From contig SHXD01000012.1 in assembly GCA_009693505.1 (NCBI GenBank), forward strand, positions 1 through 59,281: a stretch of DNA of 59,281 nucleotides. Direction: 5' to 3'. This DNA is from Limnohabitans sp. (lineage in GTDB: Bacteria; Pseudomonadota; Gammaproteobacteria; Burkholderiales; Burkholderiaceae_C). Under the pieces are notes generated by a model. The model was not told the DNA's origin. It was given only the letters and a program-made list of their open reading frames with translations, and did no database searches. This document shows positions 17,521 through 26,460 of the stretch, in pieces (the first letter of the stretch is position 1; each line of letters opens with the position of its first letter). The translations under genes were made by a program, and so were the position numbers.

Positions 17521-18867
17521 ATGGACGTCCCTTCATATCACGCTTCAAAGCCCTTGGAACTGTCAACGGCGGTCATTGGGGGCGGGCCTGCAGGCCTGAT
17601 GGCCGCTCAGGTTTTGTCGAGTTTGGGCCATTCTGTGCATCTGTTTGATGCCATGCCTTCAGTGGGCCGAAAGTTTTTGTTGGCAGGGCGAGGGGGTCTG
17701 AACCTCACGCACTCAGAGACTTTCCATCATTTTGTGAATCGCTATGACGCCCATGCCCCGCAGGTTGAACCCATCTTGAGTGAATGGGGCTCAGATCAAT
17801 TGAGGGCTTGGGCTCAGGATTTGGGGATTGAAACTTTCATTGGGAGTTCAGGACGTGTTTTCCCCAAAGAAATGAAAGCAGCCCCCTTGCTGCGAGCGTG
17901 GTTACATCGTTTGCGCCATCCTGAAACAGGCGCGCCCGTTGAATTTCACATGCGCCATCGATTAACGGGTTTGCTAGCAATGCCCGCTGACAAAGGCAAA
18001 GGCAAAGGCAATTGGACTGAATTAAGTTTCGAAGTGCGCCATCTCTCGTCGCCTGAGCTTGAGTTGCGCAAAGTCAAAGCCCAAGCTGTGGTCTTGGCCC
18101 TTGGCGGTGGAAGTTGGGCTCGGCTTGGCTCTGACGGTGCTTGGGCGCCTTGGTTAACTGAACTGGGTGTGCCCGTGAACGCCCTGATGCCCTCCAATTG
18201 CGGTTTTCATGTGGCCGGCAGAGAAGGGCAGGGTTGGACGCCGTTTTTCTTGGCGCGTTTTGCGGGTCAGCCGCTCAAGTCAGTCGCCATGGAGTGGGTT
18301 CATGCCAAAGGGCACGTCATCAGGCGCCAGGGAGAGTTTGTGGCCAGCACCTACGGGGTGGAAGGCAGTTTAATTTATGCCGCTTCAGCAGATTTGCGCA
18401 GTGCCATTCAAGCTCAAGGGCTGGCTGAATTTAAATTGGATTTATTGCCCGATTGGACCCTGGAAAAAGTCATCCAAGAGGTGACACATCCGCGGGGTTC
18501 GCGCAGTTTGTCTTCGCACCTCAAGGGCCGACTTGGCCTGGAGGGCGTCAAGATGGCCTTGTTGAACGAATTGCTGTCGCCGCAGTTCTTGCAAGATCCC
18601 GCTCAGCTGGCCTTGGCCATCAAAAGTTTGACAGTGAAGCTCACAAAACCAAGACCTATCGATGAAGCCATCAGCACCGCAGGAGGCGTGACGTGGGAGG
18701 GGCTAGATGCAGGGCTACAAACCAAAGCCTTACCGGGGGTGTTTTGTGCAGGGGAAATGTTGGATTGGGAAGCGCCGACGGGTGGCTATTTGCTCACTGC
18801 CTGCATGGCCACAGGGGTGAAAGCTGCTAGAGCATTGAACGCACACATGAAAGGTGACGAGCCTTGA
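17521..18867 (+). CDS. FAD-dependent oxidoreductase, HI0933/TIGR03862-like flavoprotein
   Basis: A 448-residue protein. The N-terminal dinucleotide-binding motif is AVIGGGPAGLMAAQVLSSLG, followed by a run typical of the HI0933/BaiN group: VGRKFLLAGRGGLNLTHSE. A second conserved block is ALGGGSWARLGSDGAW, and the FAD-closing segment near the C-terminus is FCAGEMLDWEAPTGGYLLTAC. The subgroup's reaction is not established; relatives are flavin-dependent reductases. I use the ATG at 17521; a TTG at 17464 is in frame but would run into the trxA promoter region. Neither has a strong ribosome binding site. Its last 8 nt overlap the end of the ffs gene on the other strand. Confidence 0.87.
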   Translation: MDVPSYHASKPLELSTAVIGGGPAGLMAAQVLSSLGHSVHLFDAMPSVGRKFLLAGRGGLNLTHSETFHHFVNRYDAHAPQVEPILSEWGSDQLRAWAQDLGIETFIGSSGRVFPKEMKAAPLLRAWLHRLRHPETGAPVEFHMRHRLTGLLAMPADKGKGKGNWTELSFEVRHLSSPELELRKVKAQAVVLALGGGSWARLGSDGAWAPWLTELGVPVNALMPSNCGFHVAGREGQGWTPFFLARFAGQPLKSVAMEWVHAKGHVIRRQGEFVASTYGVEGSLIYAASADLRSAIQAQGLAEFKLDLLPDWTLEKVIQEVTHPRGSRSLSSHLKGRLGLEGVKMALLNELLSPQFLQDPAQLALAIKSLTVKLTKPRPIDEAISTAGGVTWEGLDAGLQTKALPGVFCAGEMLDWEAPTGGYLLTACMATGVKAARALNAHMKGDEP

Positions 18868-18956
18868 CCCCGGCACTGGCTCTGCAGTTAGAGCTGCTTG
18901 GTTCCCCACCTGACTCGGTTGGCCGCTTTACCATGCGGGAAGGCCCGTCGAGGGCT
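18860..18956 (-). ncRNA. ffs: 4.5S RNA, signal recognition particle RNA
   Basis: The minus strand carries the universally conserved SRP RNA core, GTCAGG-TGG-GGAA-CCA-AGCAG (around 18892-18914). In E. coli the same place reads GTCAGG-TCC-GGAA-GGA-AGCAG. The tetraloop-closing stem TCC/GGA is changed to TGG/CCA with pairing kept, which is strong evidence for a real RNA. The 5' arm has TTCCCGCA, matching the conserved TCTCCCGCA of E. coli, and the outer ends can pair (AGCC near 18956 with GGCT at 18860-18863). The RNA binds Ffh and guides membrane proteins to the translocon. Location next to dnaX is common in proteobacteria. The ends are approximate. The promoter must overlap the dnaX start region. 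Confidence 0.88.
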
Positions 18957-18983
18957 ATTGTAAGACACCGATAGAATCAACAG

Positions 18984-20618
18984 ATGTCTTATCTCGTTCT
19001 GGCACGCAAATACCGTCCTCGCAACTTCACTGAAATGGTGGGGCAAGAGCACGTTGTGCAAGCCCTGACCAATGCCCTTGTGCAACAAAGGTTGCACCAT
19101 GCCTATTTGTTCACCGGCACCAGGGGCGTGGGCAAGACAACGGTGTCTCGCATTTTGGCCAAATCACTCAATTGCCAGGGCACTGACGGGCAGGGCGGCA
19201 TCACAGCTGAGCCTTGTGGTGTTTGTCAGGCCTGTCGGGACATTGATTCAGGTCGCTTTGTCGATTACACGGAGCTTGATGCCGCCTCCAATCGGGGTGT
19301 CGATGAAGTTCAAAGCTTGCTTGAACAGGCGGTTTACAAACCGGTTCAGGGGCGCTTCAAAGTGTTCATGATTGACGAGGTTCACATGTTGACCAACACG
19401 GCCTTCAATGCCATGTTGAAAACGCTTGAAGAGCCGCCTGAGTATTTGAAGTTTGTTTTGGCCACCACCGACCCCCAAAAAGTACCCGTCACTGTTTTGT
19501 CTAGGTGCTTGCAATTTAACTTGCGTCCCATGGCGCCAGAAACTGTCTTTGAACACCTCACGAAAGTTTTGGCACAAGAGAACTTGCCCGCTGAGCCTCT
19601 GGCACTGAAGTTGTTGGCCCGAGCCGCCAGAGGGTCCATGCGCGATGCACTGAGCCTGGCCGATCAAGCCATTGCATTTGGCAGCGGACAATTGCAAGAA
19701 GCCACGGTTCGTTTGATGTTGGGCAGCGTCGATCGCAGCCATGTCATGGGCCTCATTGATGCCCTTGCTCGGGGCGATGGCGCCGCGGTCGTTGCAATTT
19801 CTGAAGGCCTGCGACTGAATGGTTTGTCTGCGGCCTCGGCTTTGGAAGACATGTCCATGGTGTTGCAGCGCATGGCCGTGTTGCAAGCAGTCCCTAGCGC
19901 TGCCGCTGAATCGGATGACCCGGATCACCAAGAGATGTTGCGTTTGTCAGAGGCCATGCCCGCCGATGAAACGCAGTTGCTCTATAGCTTGTGTTTGCAC
20001 GGCCGCACAGAATTGGGCTTGGCGCCCGATGAGTATGCGGCGCTCACCATGGTCTTGCTGAGGCTACTGGCTTTCAAGCCCAAAGCTCATCAAGCTCAAG
20101 AAGCTCAACAGGTGCAGGCGCCTGCGGCTCAAAAAAAAACTTTAACGACAGCGCCTATTCAAGTTAAGAATTTGCCTGTCCGTCAAGCCAGTGAACCTTC
20201 TGAAAGAACAGCGCCTAAAGTGTTGGTCGCCACAGAGGAGGGCCATTTTTGGACTCAAACAGTTCGTCAATTGGTTGCTTCTGAAGCTGTGACGGCCTTG
20301 GTGCGTGAGTTGGCCTTGCAATCGCAATTGATAGCGCGCGATACCGATCAATGGCATTTGAGAATTGACAGCGAATCCTTAAACCAAGGCACTGCGCGCG
20401 AGCGTTTACAAGCCGCATTGAACGCCGCAGGGTTTGCCGTCAAGCTGGTGGTTGAAATTGGCAAAGTGACCGATTCACCTGCACAGCGGAATGCCGCTGA
20501 TTTGGCTGAAAAGCAAAAAGCGGCTGAAGATTTAATTCATTCAGATCCCATGGTGCAAGACATGGTTGAAAATTTTGGCGCCAAAATAGTGCCCGGCACA
20601 ATCAAGCTTATTTCTTAA
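18984..20618 (+). CDS. dnaX: DNA polymerase III tau subunit (with candidate gamma frameshift site)
   Basis: This 544-residue clamp-loader ATPase opens and closes the beta clamp at the replication fork. It has the P-loop [16 protein letters not shown], a zinc-binding cysteine cluster ending CGVCQAC, the Walker B segment [10 protein letters not shown], and sensor 1 [18 protein letters not shown]. Residues from about 370 on are a Pro/Gln/Ala-rich linker and the C-terminal domain that in tau contacts the polymerase and DnaB. Near codons 383-386 a run of nine A (20131-20139) could allow slippage; the -1 frame stops after nine codons and the +1 frame stops almost at once, giving a product of about 386-394 residues like gamma. 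The ATG lacks a clear ribosome binding site. Confidence 0.96.
   Translation: MSYLVLARKYRPRNFTEMVGQEHVVQALTNALVQQRLHHAYLFTGTRGVGKTTVSRILAKSLNCQGTDGQGGITAEPCGVCQACRDIDSGRFVDYTELDAASNRGVDEVQSLLEQAVYKPVQGRFKVFMIDEVHMLTNTAFNAMLKTLEEPPEYLKFVLATTDPQKVPVTVLSRCLQFNLRPMAPETVFEHLTKVLAQENLPAEPLALKLLARAARGSMRDALSLADQAIAFGSGQLQEATVRLMLGSVDRSHVMGLIDALARGDGAAVVAISEGLRLNGLSAASALEDMSMVLQRMAVLQAVPSAAAESDDPDHQEMLRLSEAMPADETQLLYSLCLHGRTELGLAPDEYAALTMVLLRLLAFKPKAHQAQEAQQVQAPAAQKKTLTTAPIQVKNLPVRQASEPSERTAPKVLVATEEGHFWTQTVRQLVASEAVTALVRELALQSQLIARDTDQWHLRIDSESLNQGTARERLQAALNAAGFAVKLVVEIGKVTDSPAQRNAADLAEKQKAAEDLIHSDPMVQDMVENFGAKIVPGTIKLIS
20114..20140 (+). promoter_or_regulatory. Candidate slippage/frameshift site in dnaX
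   Basis: In frame, the mRNA reads CAA-AAA-AAA-ACT across nine A (20131-20139). Five nt upstream is a perfect 12-bp palindrome, GCAGGCGCCTGC (20114-20125), and there is an AGG-containing segment that could act as an internal ribosome pairing site. A -1 shift reads AAC TTT AAC GAC AGC GCC TAT TCA AGT and stops at 20165-20167. A +1 shift reads CTT and stops at TAA (20143-20145). Homopolymer slippage makes gamma from dnaX in Thermus, and ribosomal -1 shifting at A AAA AAG does so in E. coli. Confidence 0.55.
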
Positions 20619-20637
20619 ATTTCACGAAAGGAAAAAC

Positions 20638-20961
20638 ATGTTCAACAAAGGTCAACTCGCTGGCTTGATGAAGCAAGCGCAAGCCATGCAAGACAATATG
20701 AAGAAAGCCCAAGACGAATTGGCTTTTGTCGAAGTGGAAGGCGCATCTGGCAGTGGCATGGTCAAAGTTTTGATGACCTGTAAACATGCTGTCAAGCGTG
20801 TCACGATCGCCCCCTCCTTGCTGACAGACGACAAGGACCTGTTGGAAGACTTGGTGGCCGCAGCCTTCAACGATGCCGTCCGACAAGCAGAGGAAGTGTC
20901 TCAACAGAAAATGGGCAAGTTGACGGCAGGTTTACCTCCCGGCATGAAGTTGCCTTTCTAA
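20638..20961 (+). CDS. ybaB: Nucleoid-associated protein, YbaB/EbfC family
   Basis: A 107-residue protein starting [21 protein letters not shown], the long N-terminal helix typical of the family. It is followed by a small beta domain with [18 protein letters not shown] and a C-terminal helix ending in [16 protein letters not shown]. It forms a tweezer-like dimer that binds DNA with little sequence preference. It sits between dnaX and recR, the standard proteobacterial order, 19 nt after dnaX, with GGAAA as ribosome binding site. Confidence 0.96.
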   Translation: MFNKGQLAGLMKQAQAMQDNMKKAQDELAFVEVEGASGSGMVKVLMTCKHAVKRVTIAPSLLTDDKDLLEDLVAAAFNDAVRQAEEVSQQKMGKLTAGLPPGMKLPF

Positions 20962-20975
20962 TTTTTTCAGAAGCC

Positions 20976-21572
20976 ATGCAAAAACCCAATTCCCATGCAC
21001 TGGATGCGCTCATTCAAGCGCTGCGGGTTTTGCCGGGAGTCGGTGCCAAGTCTGCCTCTCGCATGGCATTTCATTTGATGCAGCACGAGCGCAGTGCTGC
21101 ACTGCATTTGGCAAAAGCTTTAGAGCACGCTTGTGACAACGTCAAACATTGCACCACCTGTCACACACTCACTGAAACAGATGTTTGCAGCATGTGTGCT
21201 GACCCTGAGCGCGATCGAACTCAGCTGTGTGTGGTGGAAACGCCCGCAGATCAAGCAGCCATTGAGAGAACTTCTACTTTCAAAGGCTTGTACTTTGTTC
21301 TCATGGGCAAGCTCAGCCCCCTTGACGGCATTGGACCGAACGAACTCGGCTTTGCCAAACTGTCAGAGCGTTGCAATGACGGTCTGGTGCAAGAAGTTAT
21401 TCTGGCTACCAATTTCACGGGCGAGGGCGAGGCCACAGCGCACGTCATTGCTGAAATGTTGAAGAAGCGAGGCTTGCGCGTCACGCGTCTGGCCAGGGGG
21501 GTACCTGCTGGAAGCGAACTTGAATATGTCGATTTGGGCACCATCGCCCACGCATTGGTCGATCGTCGCTAA
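20976..21572 (+). CDS. recR: Recombination mediator RecR
   Basis: A 198-residue protein for RecFOR-dependent repair of DNA gaps. It has the helix-hairpin-helix motif [21 protein letters not shown], a four-cysteine zinc site ([13 protein letters not shown] with CSMC), and a TOPRIM domain with [14 protein letters not shown] and the later [17 protein letters not shown]. It follows ybaB by 14 nt, forming the conserved dnaX-ybaB-recR operon. The ATG is preceded by AGAAGCC, a weak binding site, so translation may be coupled. Confidence 0.97.
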   Translation: MQKPNSHALDALIQALRVLPGVGAKSASRMAFHLMQHERSAALHLAKALEHACDNVKHCTTCHTLTETDVCSMCADPERDRTQLCVVETPADQAAIERTSTFKGLYFVLMGKLSPLDGIGPNELGFAKLSERCNDGLVQEVILATNFTGEGEATAHVIAEMLKKRGLRVTRLARGVPAGSELEYVDLGTIAHALVDRR

Positions 21573-21712
21573 GCGCGTTGCGACTTTGCACACTGAGTTC
21601 TAAGTGTTCTTCATTACGTAATTACCCGCTTGGGATGTTTCCCAATGCGCCTAGATCGGTACCTTTGTATGCTGAACTCAGCATCGATGGGAACTCTTCA
21701 AGGGGTATTAGC

Positions 21713-22750
21713 GTGTTACATAAGCTTCGGCGGCGTGAATTTTCAGCAATGGCAATGGCCGGTGTTGTGCTGGCGCCTGGCTTGACTCAAGCTACTGTCT
21801 CACCTCAAAAAGTCAGCATTGCACTGGCCGCCAAAATCAGTCTGTTCCATTTGCCTTTGGTCTTGGCTGAGCAATTGGGCGTGTTCAAAAATGAGGGCCT
21901 TCAAATTGATTGGCTTGAATGTGAATCGGGCCTTCAAGCGGTTCAACTGGCCTTGAATGGGCAAGCAGATGTGGTGTCAGGCGCTTTCGAGCACACCCTC
22001 GATTTGCAAGCGCGTGGCTTAAATTACCGTGCCTTTGTGTTGCAGGGCAGAGCGCCCCAAATCAGTGTGGGCTTGGCCACACGAAAAGCGCTTGCGATGA
22101 AATCATTGGACGATCTCAAATCTTTCAAGATGGGTATTTCATCTTTAGGCTCTGGCACGCATTGGTTAGCGCAACAGTGGCTATTGAAAGCCAAGCTTGC
22201 GGCCGAGAATGTTCAGTTCATTGAACTAGGCTCTGCCACAGGCCATTTGGTGGAAGCCGTTAGAACGGGTTCAGTTGACGCTTTGTGCCACATCGATCCT
22301 GTCATGCACTACCTAGAACAAAAAAATGAATTGCGTCTCTTGGCTGATACGCGATCTTTGCTCAGTTCGCAGCGCATGTTTGGCGGTCCCATGCTCTCGG
22401 CTTGTTTGTTTGGCAAGGGCGAGTTTTTGCAAAAACGCGCTCATGTTGCACTGACCTTGACCAGGGGAGTGGTCAGAGCATTGCAGTGGCTCAAAACCGC
22501 AGGGCCTTCCGATATTCTCAAAATGGTGCCCTCTCACAACTGGATGGGCGACCGTGCGATTTACTTGGGCGCTTTGGAAAATGTGCGCAACAGCTACAGC
22601 TTGGATGGCATGTTTTCGACAGAGTCCTTGCAAACGGCTTGGCGCGCCAGAGCCAGTCGCGTCAGCACCGATCGGGCCAATTGGACCACACTGGCTAAAA
22701 CCTATACCAATGAATTTGCGCTGATTGCGCAACGTAAAGTCAATTCCTGA
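21713..22750 (+). CDS. Periplasmic substrate-binding protein, SsuA/NMT1-like
   Basis: About 345 residues. The N-terminus has an arginine-rich export signal (LHKLRRREFSAMAMAGVV), then an NMT1/SsuA-like fold: FHLPLVLAEQLGVFKNEGLQ, a segment GQADVVSGAFEHT that lines the binding cleft, and MGISSLGSGTHWLAQQWL. Relatives bind aliphatic sulfonates, taurine, nitrate or thiamine precursors for ABC import. I choose the GTG at 21713 because AAGGGG lies 7 nt upstream; upstream in-frame starts at 21578 (TTG) and 21635 (ATG) would bury the signal peptide. No permease or ATPase gene is adjacent, so it is an orphan here. Its last 11 nt overlap the mltD end. Confidence 0.8.
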   Translation: MLHKLRRREFSAMAMAGVVLAPGLTQATVSPQKVSIALAAKISLFHLPLVLAEQLGVFKNEGLQIDWLECESGLQAVQLALNGQADVVSGAFEHTLDLQARGLNYRAFVLQGRAPQISVGLATRKALAMKSLDDLKSFKMGISSLGSGTHWLAQQWLLKAKLAAENVQFIELGSATGHLVEAVRTGSVDALCHIDPVMHYLEQKNELRLLADTRSLLSSQRMFGGPMLSACLFGKGEFLQKRAHVALTLTRGVVRALQWLKTAGPSDILKMVPSHNWMGDRAIYLGALENVRNSYSLDGMFSTESLQTAWRARASRVSTDRANWTTLAKTYTNEFALIAQRKVNS

Positions 22751-24365
22751 CGGAAGAATTGGAGGAGTTTTGCTTGCCAGTTTTTGGAGCAGGCGGCTTT
22801 GATTTGACTTCGGGTTTCTTAGCGTTTGATCCGCCCGTTGAAGCTTTTACACCTTGGTTGATGCTCGACTTCTTGCCTGTATTTTTACTTCCGCGGGAAC
22901 TGGCCGTGGTTGGCACCAAGATGGCAATGGATTGACCTGGTTTGAGTGCCACAGGCATCTTCAATTTATTCCAAGCGGCAATGTTCATGGGTGTGACGTC
23001 ATGCCGGCTTGCCAGCGTGGCCAAGGTGTCGCCTTGTTGAACTTTCACCATAATGCGGCGCAAAACAATTTCTGGTGCAAAAGAAATTTTGGCGTTGTCG
23101 GCCAGATGTTCAGTGACGTCAGCGTCGAGAGCGCCTTGTCTTGCAACCAACAAGGTGGAGCCTTGTTTGACTTGCACACCACTTGGAATTTGATTCACTG
23201 AGCGAAGTTCAGCATCGGTCATTTTGACCAGTTTGCTGGCCTCCGAAACCTTCATGGTCTTGGGCACAGACCAAGCCGTCCAACTGGCCAATGGTTTTTG
23301 TGCATGCTCTTCGAGGCGGCGCTGGAACCGTGCCGCGTTGTCCCAAGGCAGCAAAATTTCAGGTGTGCCTGCAGCCAAAATAACGGGTCGACTCATAGAA
23401 GGATTTAAAGCTTTGAAATCTTCCAGGCTGACACCTGAAAAATTGGCCGCCAATTTGACATCGATGTCACGTGTGATGCTGACAGATTTGAAATACGGGT
23501 GGTTCTGAATGAGTGGCAAGCGTGCGTTGAAATTTTGGGGCTGCGAAATGATGTTTTTAACGGCCTGCAACTTGGGCACGTAATAGCGTGTTTCGTTGGG
23601 CATGCTTAATTCGGAATAGCTCAGCCCTAAACCGGCTGCTTTGTTTTTGGCCAATGCGCGACCCACACTGCCTTCCCCCCAGTTGTAGGCTGCCAAAGCC
23701 AAGTGCCAATCGCCAAACATGCCATGAAGTTTTTGTAAATAGTCAAGGGCAGCGCGGGTCGACTCAATGACGCCGCGTCGCTCATCCCTGAAAATGTTCT
23801 GCTTCAAATCAAAGTATTTGCCAGTGGCGGGCATGAATTGCCACATGCCTGCTGCTTTGGCAGAGGAGACCGCTTCAGGGTTAAAGGCCGATTCAATGAA
23901 GGGCAACAAGGCCAACTCTGTGGGCATGTTTCTGCGTTCAAGTTCCTCAACAATGTGAAACAAATATTTCCTTGAACGCTCTGTCATTCTCACCATGTAG
24001 TCTGGACGCGCTGCATACCAAGCTTCGCGGTCTTTCACCAGATCATTTTCAAGATCGGGCATGGCAAAGCCTTGGCGAATGCGCACCCAAATGTCAGCAG
24101 GGGGTTCGGCAACATCGTCGATTTTGGCCTTGACGATAGGCGCTTGAAAAGGCGCAAGCACTTGAGGTGGCGACGGTGCAGTTGGTGGTGTCGCTGACGT
24201 TGTCGTTGCCGTTGTCGCTGCAGATGTCGTGGCTTCAGATGTTGGAATGACGTCAACGGGACTTGTTTCGGCTTGTTTCTGAACATTGGCGCAGCCTGTC
24301 AAAAACAGGGCAAGACAAAGTCCTAGCTTTATCTTCAGGCTCAGGCCCGTGGTGTGGTGGTTCAT
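22740..24365 (-). CDS. mltD: Membrane-bound lytic murein transglycosylase, MltD-like with LysM domains
   Basis: A 541-residue lipoprotein. The signal ends in the lipobox LFLTGC, so Cys25 should be lipidated and the enzyme anchored in the outer membrane. Residues 28-75 are a low-complexity Ala/Thr/Pro linker. The catalytic SLT domain has ALLPFIESAFNPEAVSS, with the catalytic Glu in ES, then AGMWQFMPATGKYF and YNWGEGSVGRAL. At least one clear LysM peptidoglycan-binding domain follows (VQQGDTLATLASRHDV), and a degenerate one lies before it. The C-terminus is Ser/Lys-rich. It cleaves glycan strands to form 1,6-anhydromuramyl ends. Its start overlaps the gloB stop codon (ATGA). Confidence 0.93.
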   Translation of the reverse strand: MNHHTTGLSLKIKLGLCLALFLTGCANVQKQAETSPVDVIPTSEATTSAATTATTTSATPPTAPSPPQVLAPFQAPIVKAKIDDVAEPPADIWVRIRQGFAMPDLENDLVKDREAWYAARPDYMVRMTERSRKYLFHIVEELERRNMPTELALLPFIESAFNPEAVSSAKAAGMWQFMPATGKYFDLKQNIFRDERRGVIESTRAALDYLQKLHGMFGDWHLALAAYNWGEGSVGRALAKNKAAGLGLSYSELSMPNETRYYVPKLQAVKNIISQPQNFNARLPLIQNHPYFKSVSITRDIDVKLAANFSGVSLEDFKALNPSMSRPVILAAGTPEILLPWDNAARFQRRLEEHAQKPLASWTAWSVPKTMKVSEASKLVKMTDAELRSVNQIPSGVQVKQGSTLLVARQGALDADVTEHLADNAKISFAPEIVLRRIMVKVQQGDTLATLASRHDVTPMNIAAWNKLKMPVALKPGQSIAILVPTTASSRGSKNTGKKSSINQGVKASTGGSNAKKPEVKSKPPAPKTGKQNSSNSSVRN

Positions 24366-25135
24366 TTGTAGTCGTTTTTCCAGAGTCGCAGATGAGCAAA
24401 AATATCTGCTTCATTGTCTTTAACTTGCGGTGCAAATTTTTTGACCGCACCGATCACTGTTGGCGAACGGGTTCTCAAGAAAGGGTTGATTTGCAATTCG
24501 TTCGCCAGATTGGCGGGCAAGGTTGGTAAGTTCTGAGCCCTTAGGTCTTTGCAATGTTTGGCATAGGTTTGCAAATTTAAATTCTGTGGCTCTACCGCGC
24601 TGGCAAATTTCAAATTGCTCAGGGTGTACTCGTGTGCGCAACAAACCCGCGAAGCGCCTGGCAGTGCGGCCAACCGATCCAAAGAATGGAGCATCTGTTC
24701 TGCAGTGCCCTCAAACAAGCGACCACAGCCACCAGAGAAAAGCGTATCACCACAAAAAAGCAGAGGTTCTTGGCCTTTGGGTTCTGCAAAATAAGCGATG
24801 TGCCCCGAAGTATGACCCGGCACATCCAATGTTTGAAAATTCAAGCCAAGCCAGCTGATCTGGTGCCCTTGCTCTAAGGCTTGGTATTCGAAGGGCAATT
24901 TTTCGTGAGCCGGCCCATAAACCTTGGCGCCCCAATTGTGCTGAAGCTTTGCCACGCCCCCCGTATGATCACCATGGTGATGCGTGACTAAAATGCAATC
25001 CAGCTTGTGATTTTTTGCAGCCAACCAGTTGTCAACTGGCGTTGAATCACCCGGGTCAACAACCAATGCAAGGCCTTGGTGTTGCAACAGCCAAATGTAA
25101 TTATCGGAGAATGCGGGCAGCGGTATTAAGTTCAT
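24362..25135 (-). CDS. gloB: Hydroxyacylglutathione hydrolase (glyoxalase II)
   Basis: A 257-residue metallo-beta-lactamase-fold enzyme that hydrolyses S-lactoylglutathione, the second step of methylglyoxal detoxification. It shows the dinuclear metal motif VTHHHGDHTGG near residue 52, the second His in VPGHTSGHIAYF, and the Asp in FCGDTLFSGGCGRLFEG. The C-terminal alpha-helical domain with CCAHEYTLSNLKFA is characteristic of GloB. The start codon at 25133-25135 overlaps, on the other strand, the ATG of the following methyltransferase gene. Confidence 0.96.
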   Translation of the reverse strand: MNLIPLPAFSDNYIWLLQHQGLALVVDPGDSTPVDNWLAAKNHKLDCILVTHHHGDHTGGVAKLQHNWGAKVYGPAHEKLPFEYQALEQGHQISWLGLNFQTLDVPGHTSGHIAYFAEPKGQEPLLFCGDTLFSGGCGRLFEGTAEQMLHSLDRLAALPGASRVCCAHEYTLSNLKFASAVEPQNLNLQTYAKHCKDLRAQNLPTLPANLANELQINPFLRTRSPTVIGAVKKFAPQVKDNEADIFAHLRLWKNDYK

Positions 25136-25964
25136 GAATCATCCCATTATAGAAACCACCTCGATGGCGCAAGATTGGCGTCAATGGCTGGCCACGCCAG
25201 CAGGGTCTTTTTTGTTGAGCTGGGAGCAATCTCAGATGGATGCTTTGGTGTCAGATATCTTTGGCTACCACGCACTTCAATTGGGCATGCCCGAGCTAGA
25301 GGGCTTGCGAGCCAATCGCATGCCCCATCAGTGGCTGGCCCTGTCAGAAACCAATGCATTGCCTGAGGGACAAGATTTTCAGTTTGCCGCCCACAGCATA
25401 GCGCTGCCATTTCAAGCCGACAGTTTGGATTTGTTGGTCATGCCGCATAGCTTGGAGTTAAGTTTGGATGCGCATGCCAGTTTACGGGAGGCCGAGCGGG
25501 TCTTGGTGCCTGAGGGCCATTTGCTAATTACCGGCCTCAACCCGACCAGCCTCTGGGGTTGGCGCCACAAGCGCGCTCAATGGTATCGGCGCTGGGGTTT
25601 TGAGGGCCTTAGCTCACCTGCTTGCGATGAGTTGATAGGCTATTGGCGACTCAGGGACTGGCTTCGACTGCTGGGCTTTGAGGTCAAAGTGAGTCAATTT
25701 GGATGTTGGCGGCCTGCGCTGGACAAGCCGAAATGGTTCGACCGATGGGCTTTTATTGACAAATTGGGCGCCAACTGGTGGCCTATTTTGGGCGGGGCCT
25801 ACGTCATTGTGGCTGTGAAAAAGGTCCAGGGCGGGCGTATTTTGGGTGCGACTTGGAAGCAACGCAGGCCTCAAACCAAAGCTGCCGTCACCTTGGCGCG
25901 GCGACAAAACCAAACTGAAAGCGACGCTGGCGCCCAAAGAAAGAGTGAATGTGAATCACGTTGA
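25134..25964 (+). CDS. SAM-dependent methyltransferase, type 11 (glyoxalase-linked)
   Basis: A 276-residue protein with a reduced methyltransferase type 11 domain. Strand/helix elements include [27 protein letters not shown], whose pattern matches motifs post I/II of class I enzymes, then [19 protein letters not shown] classical GxGxG motif I is not evident, so SAM binding is uncertain. Such proteins commonly sit beside gloB and rnhA in betaproteobacteria. The first ATG (25134) shares two bases with the gloB ATG on the other strand; an ATG at 25164 ([10 protein letters not shown]) is a good alternative. The 3' end overlaps rnhA by 14 nt. Confidence 0.78.
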   Translation: MNHPIIETTSMAQDWRQWLATPAGSFLLSWEQSQMDALVSDIFGYHALQLGMPELEGLRANRMPHQWLALSETNALPEGQDFQFAAHSIALPFQADSLDLLVMPHSLELSLDAHASLREAERVLVPEGHLLITGLNPTSLWGWRHKRAQWYRRWGFEGLSSPACDELIGYWRLRDWLRLLGFEVKVSQFGCWRPALDKPKWFDRWAFIDKLGANWWPILGGAYVIVAVKKVQGGRILGATWKQRRPQTKAAVTLARRQNQTESDAGAQRKSECESR

Positions 25965-26400
25965 AATTCATACGGATGGCGCTTGCAAGGGCAATCCTGG
26001 GCCAGGGGGCTGGGGTGCACTGATGCGGTCCGCCGAGCATGTACGAGAAATATTTGGGGGTGAGCTAGGCACCACCAACAACCGAATGGAGTTGACGGCG
26101 GTGATCGAAGCCTTGATCGCTTTAAAGCGTCCCTGCAAGGTCACGCTGTTTCTGGACAGCGAGTATGTTCGAAAGGGCATTACGGAGTGGATTCACGGCT
26201 GGAAAGCGAGGGGGTGGCGAACCGCTGCCAAGCAACCCGTTAAAAATGCTGATTTATGGCAAAAGTTAGACCTTTTGGTCGCAAATTCGGGGCATCAAAT
26301 TGATTGGCGATGGGTCAAGGGGCACGCCGGCGACCCTGGCAATGAAAGGGCGGATGCCCTGGCCAACTTAGGTGTCGACAAAGCCCTGGGCAGGATCTAG
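25951..26400 (+). CDS. rnhA: Ribonuclease HI
   Basis: A 149-residue enzyme that cuts RNA in RNA-DNA hybrids. It has all four catalytic acidic residues: Asp in [19 protein letters not shown], Glu in [12 protein letters not shown], Asp in [12 protein letters not shown], and Asp in [10 protein letters not shown]. The basic handle region is present ([12 protein letters not shown]). I use the GTG at 25951 (giving [10 protein letters not shown]), which matches the length of known enzymes; a GTG two codons upstream (25945) is equally possible. The start lies inside the end of the methyltransferase gene, so the two are probably translationally coupled. Confidence 0.94.
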   Translation: MNHVEIHTDGACKGNPGPGGWGALMRSAEHVREIFGGELGTTNNRMELTAVIEALIALKRPCKVTLFLDSEYVRKGITEWIHGWKARGWRTAAKQPVKNADLWQKLDLLVANSGHQIDWRWVKGHAGDPGNERADALANLGVDKALGRI

Positions 26401-26460
26401 TTAGAGAAACCCAACAACTGTTACATTTCCAACTGTTTTGGGTACTCTTCGGAATCATTG

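Noticed and set aside
21626-21650. TTGGGA-TGTT-TCCCAA hairpin after recR as terminator
   Set aside because: The stem is only six base pairs and no T tract follows in either direction; it may belong to the control region of the binding-protein gene instead.
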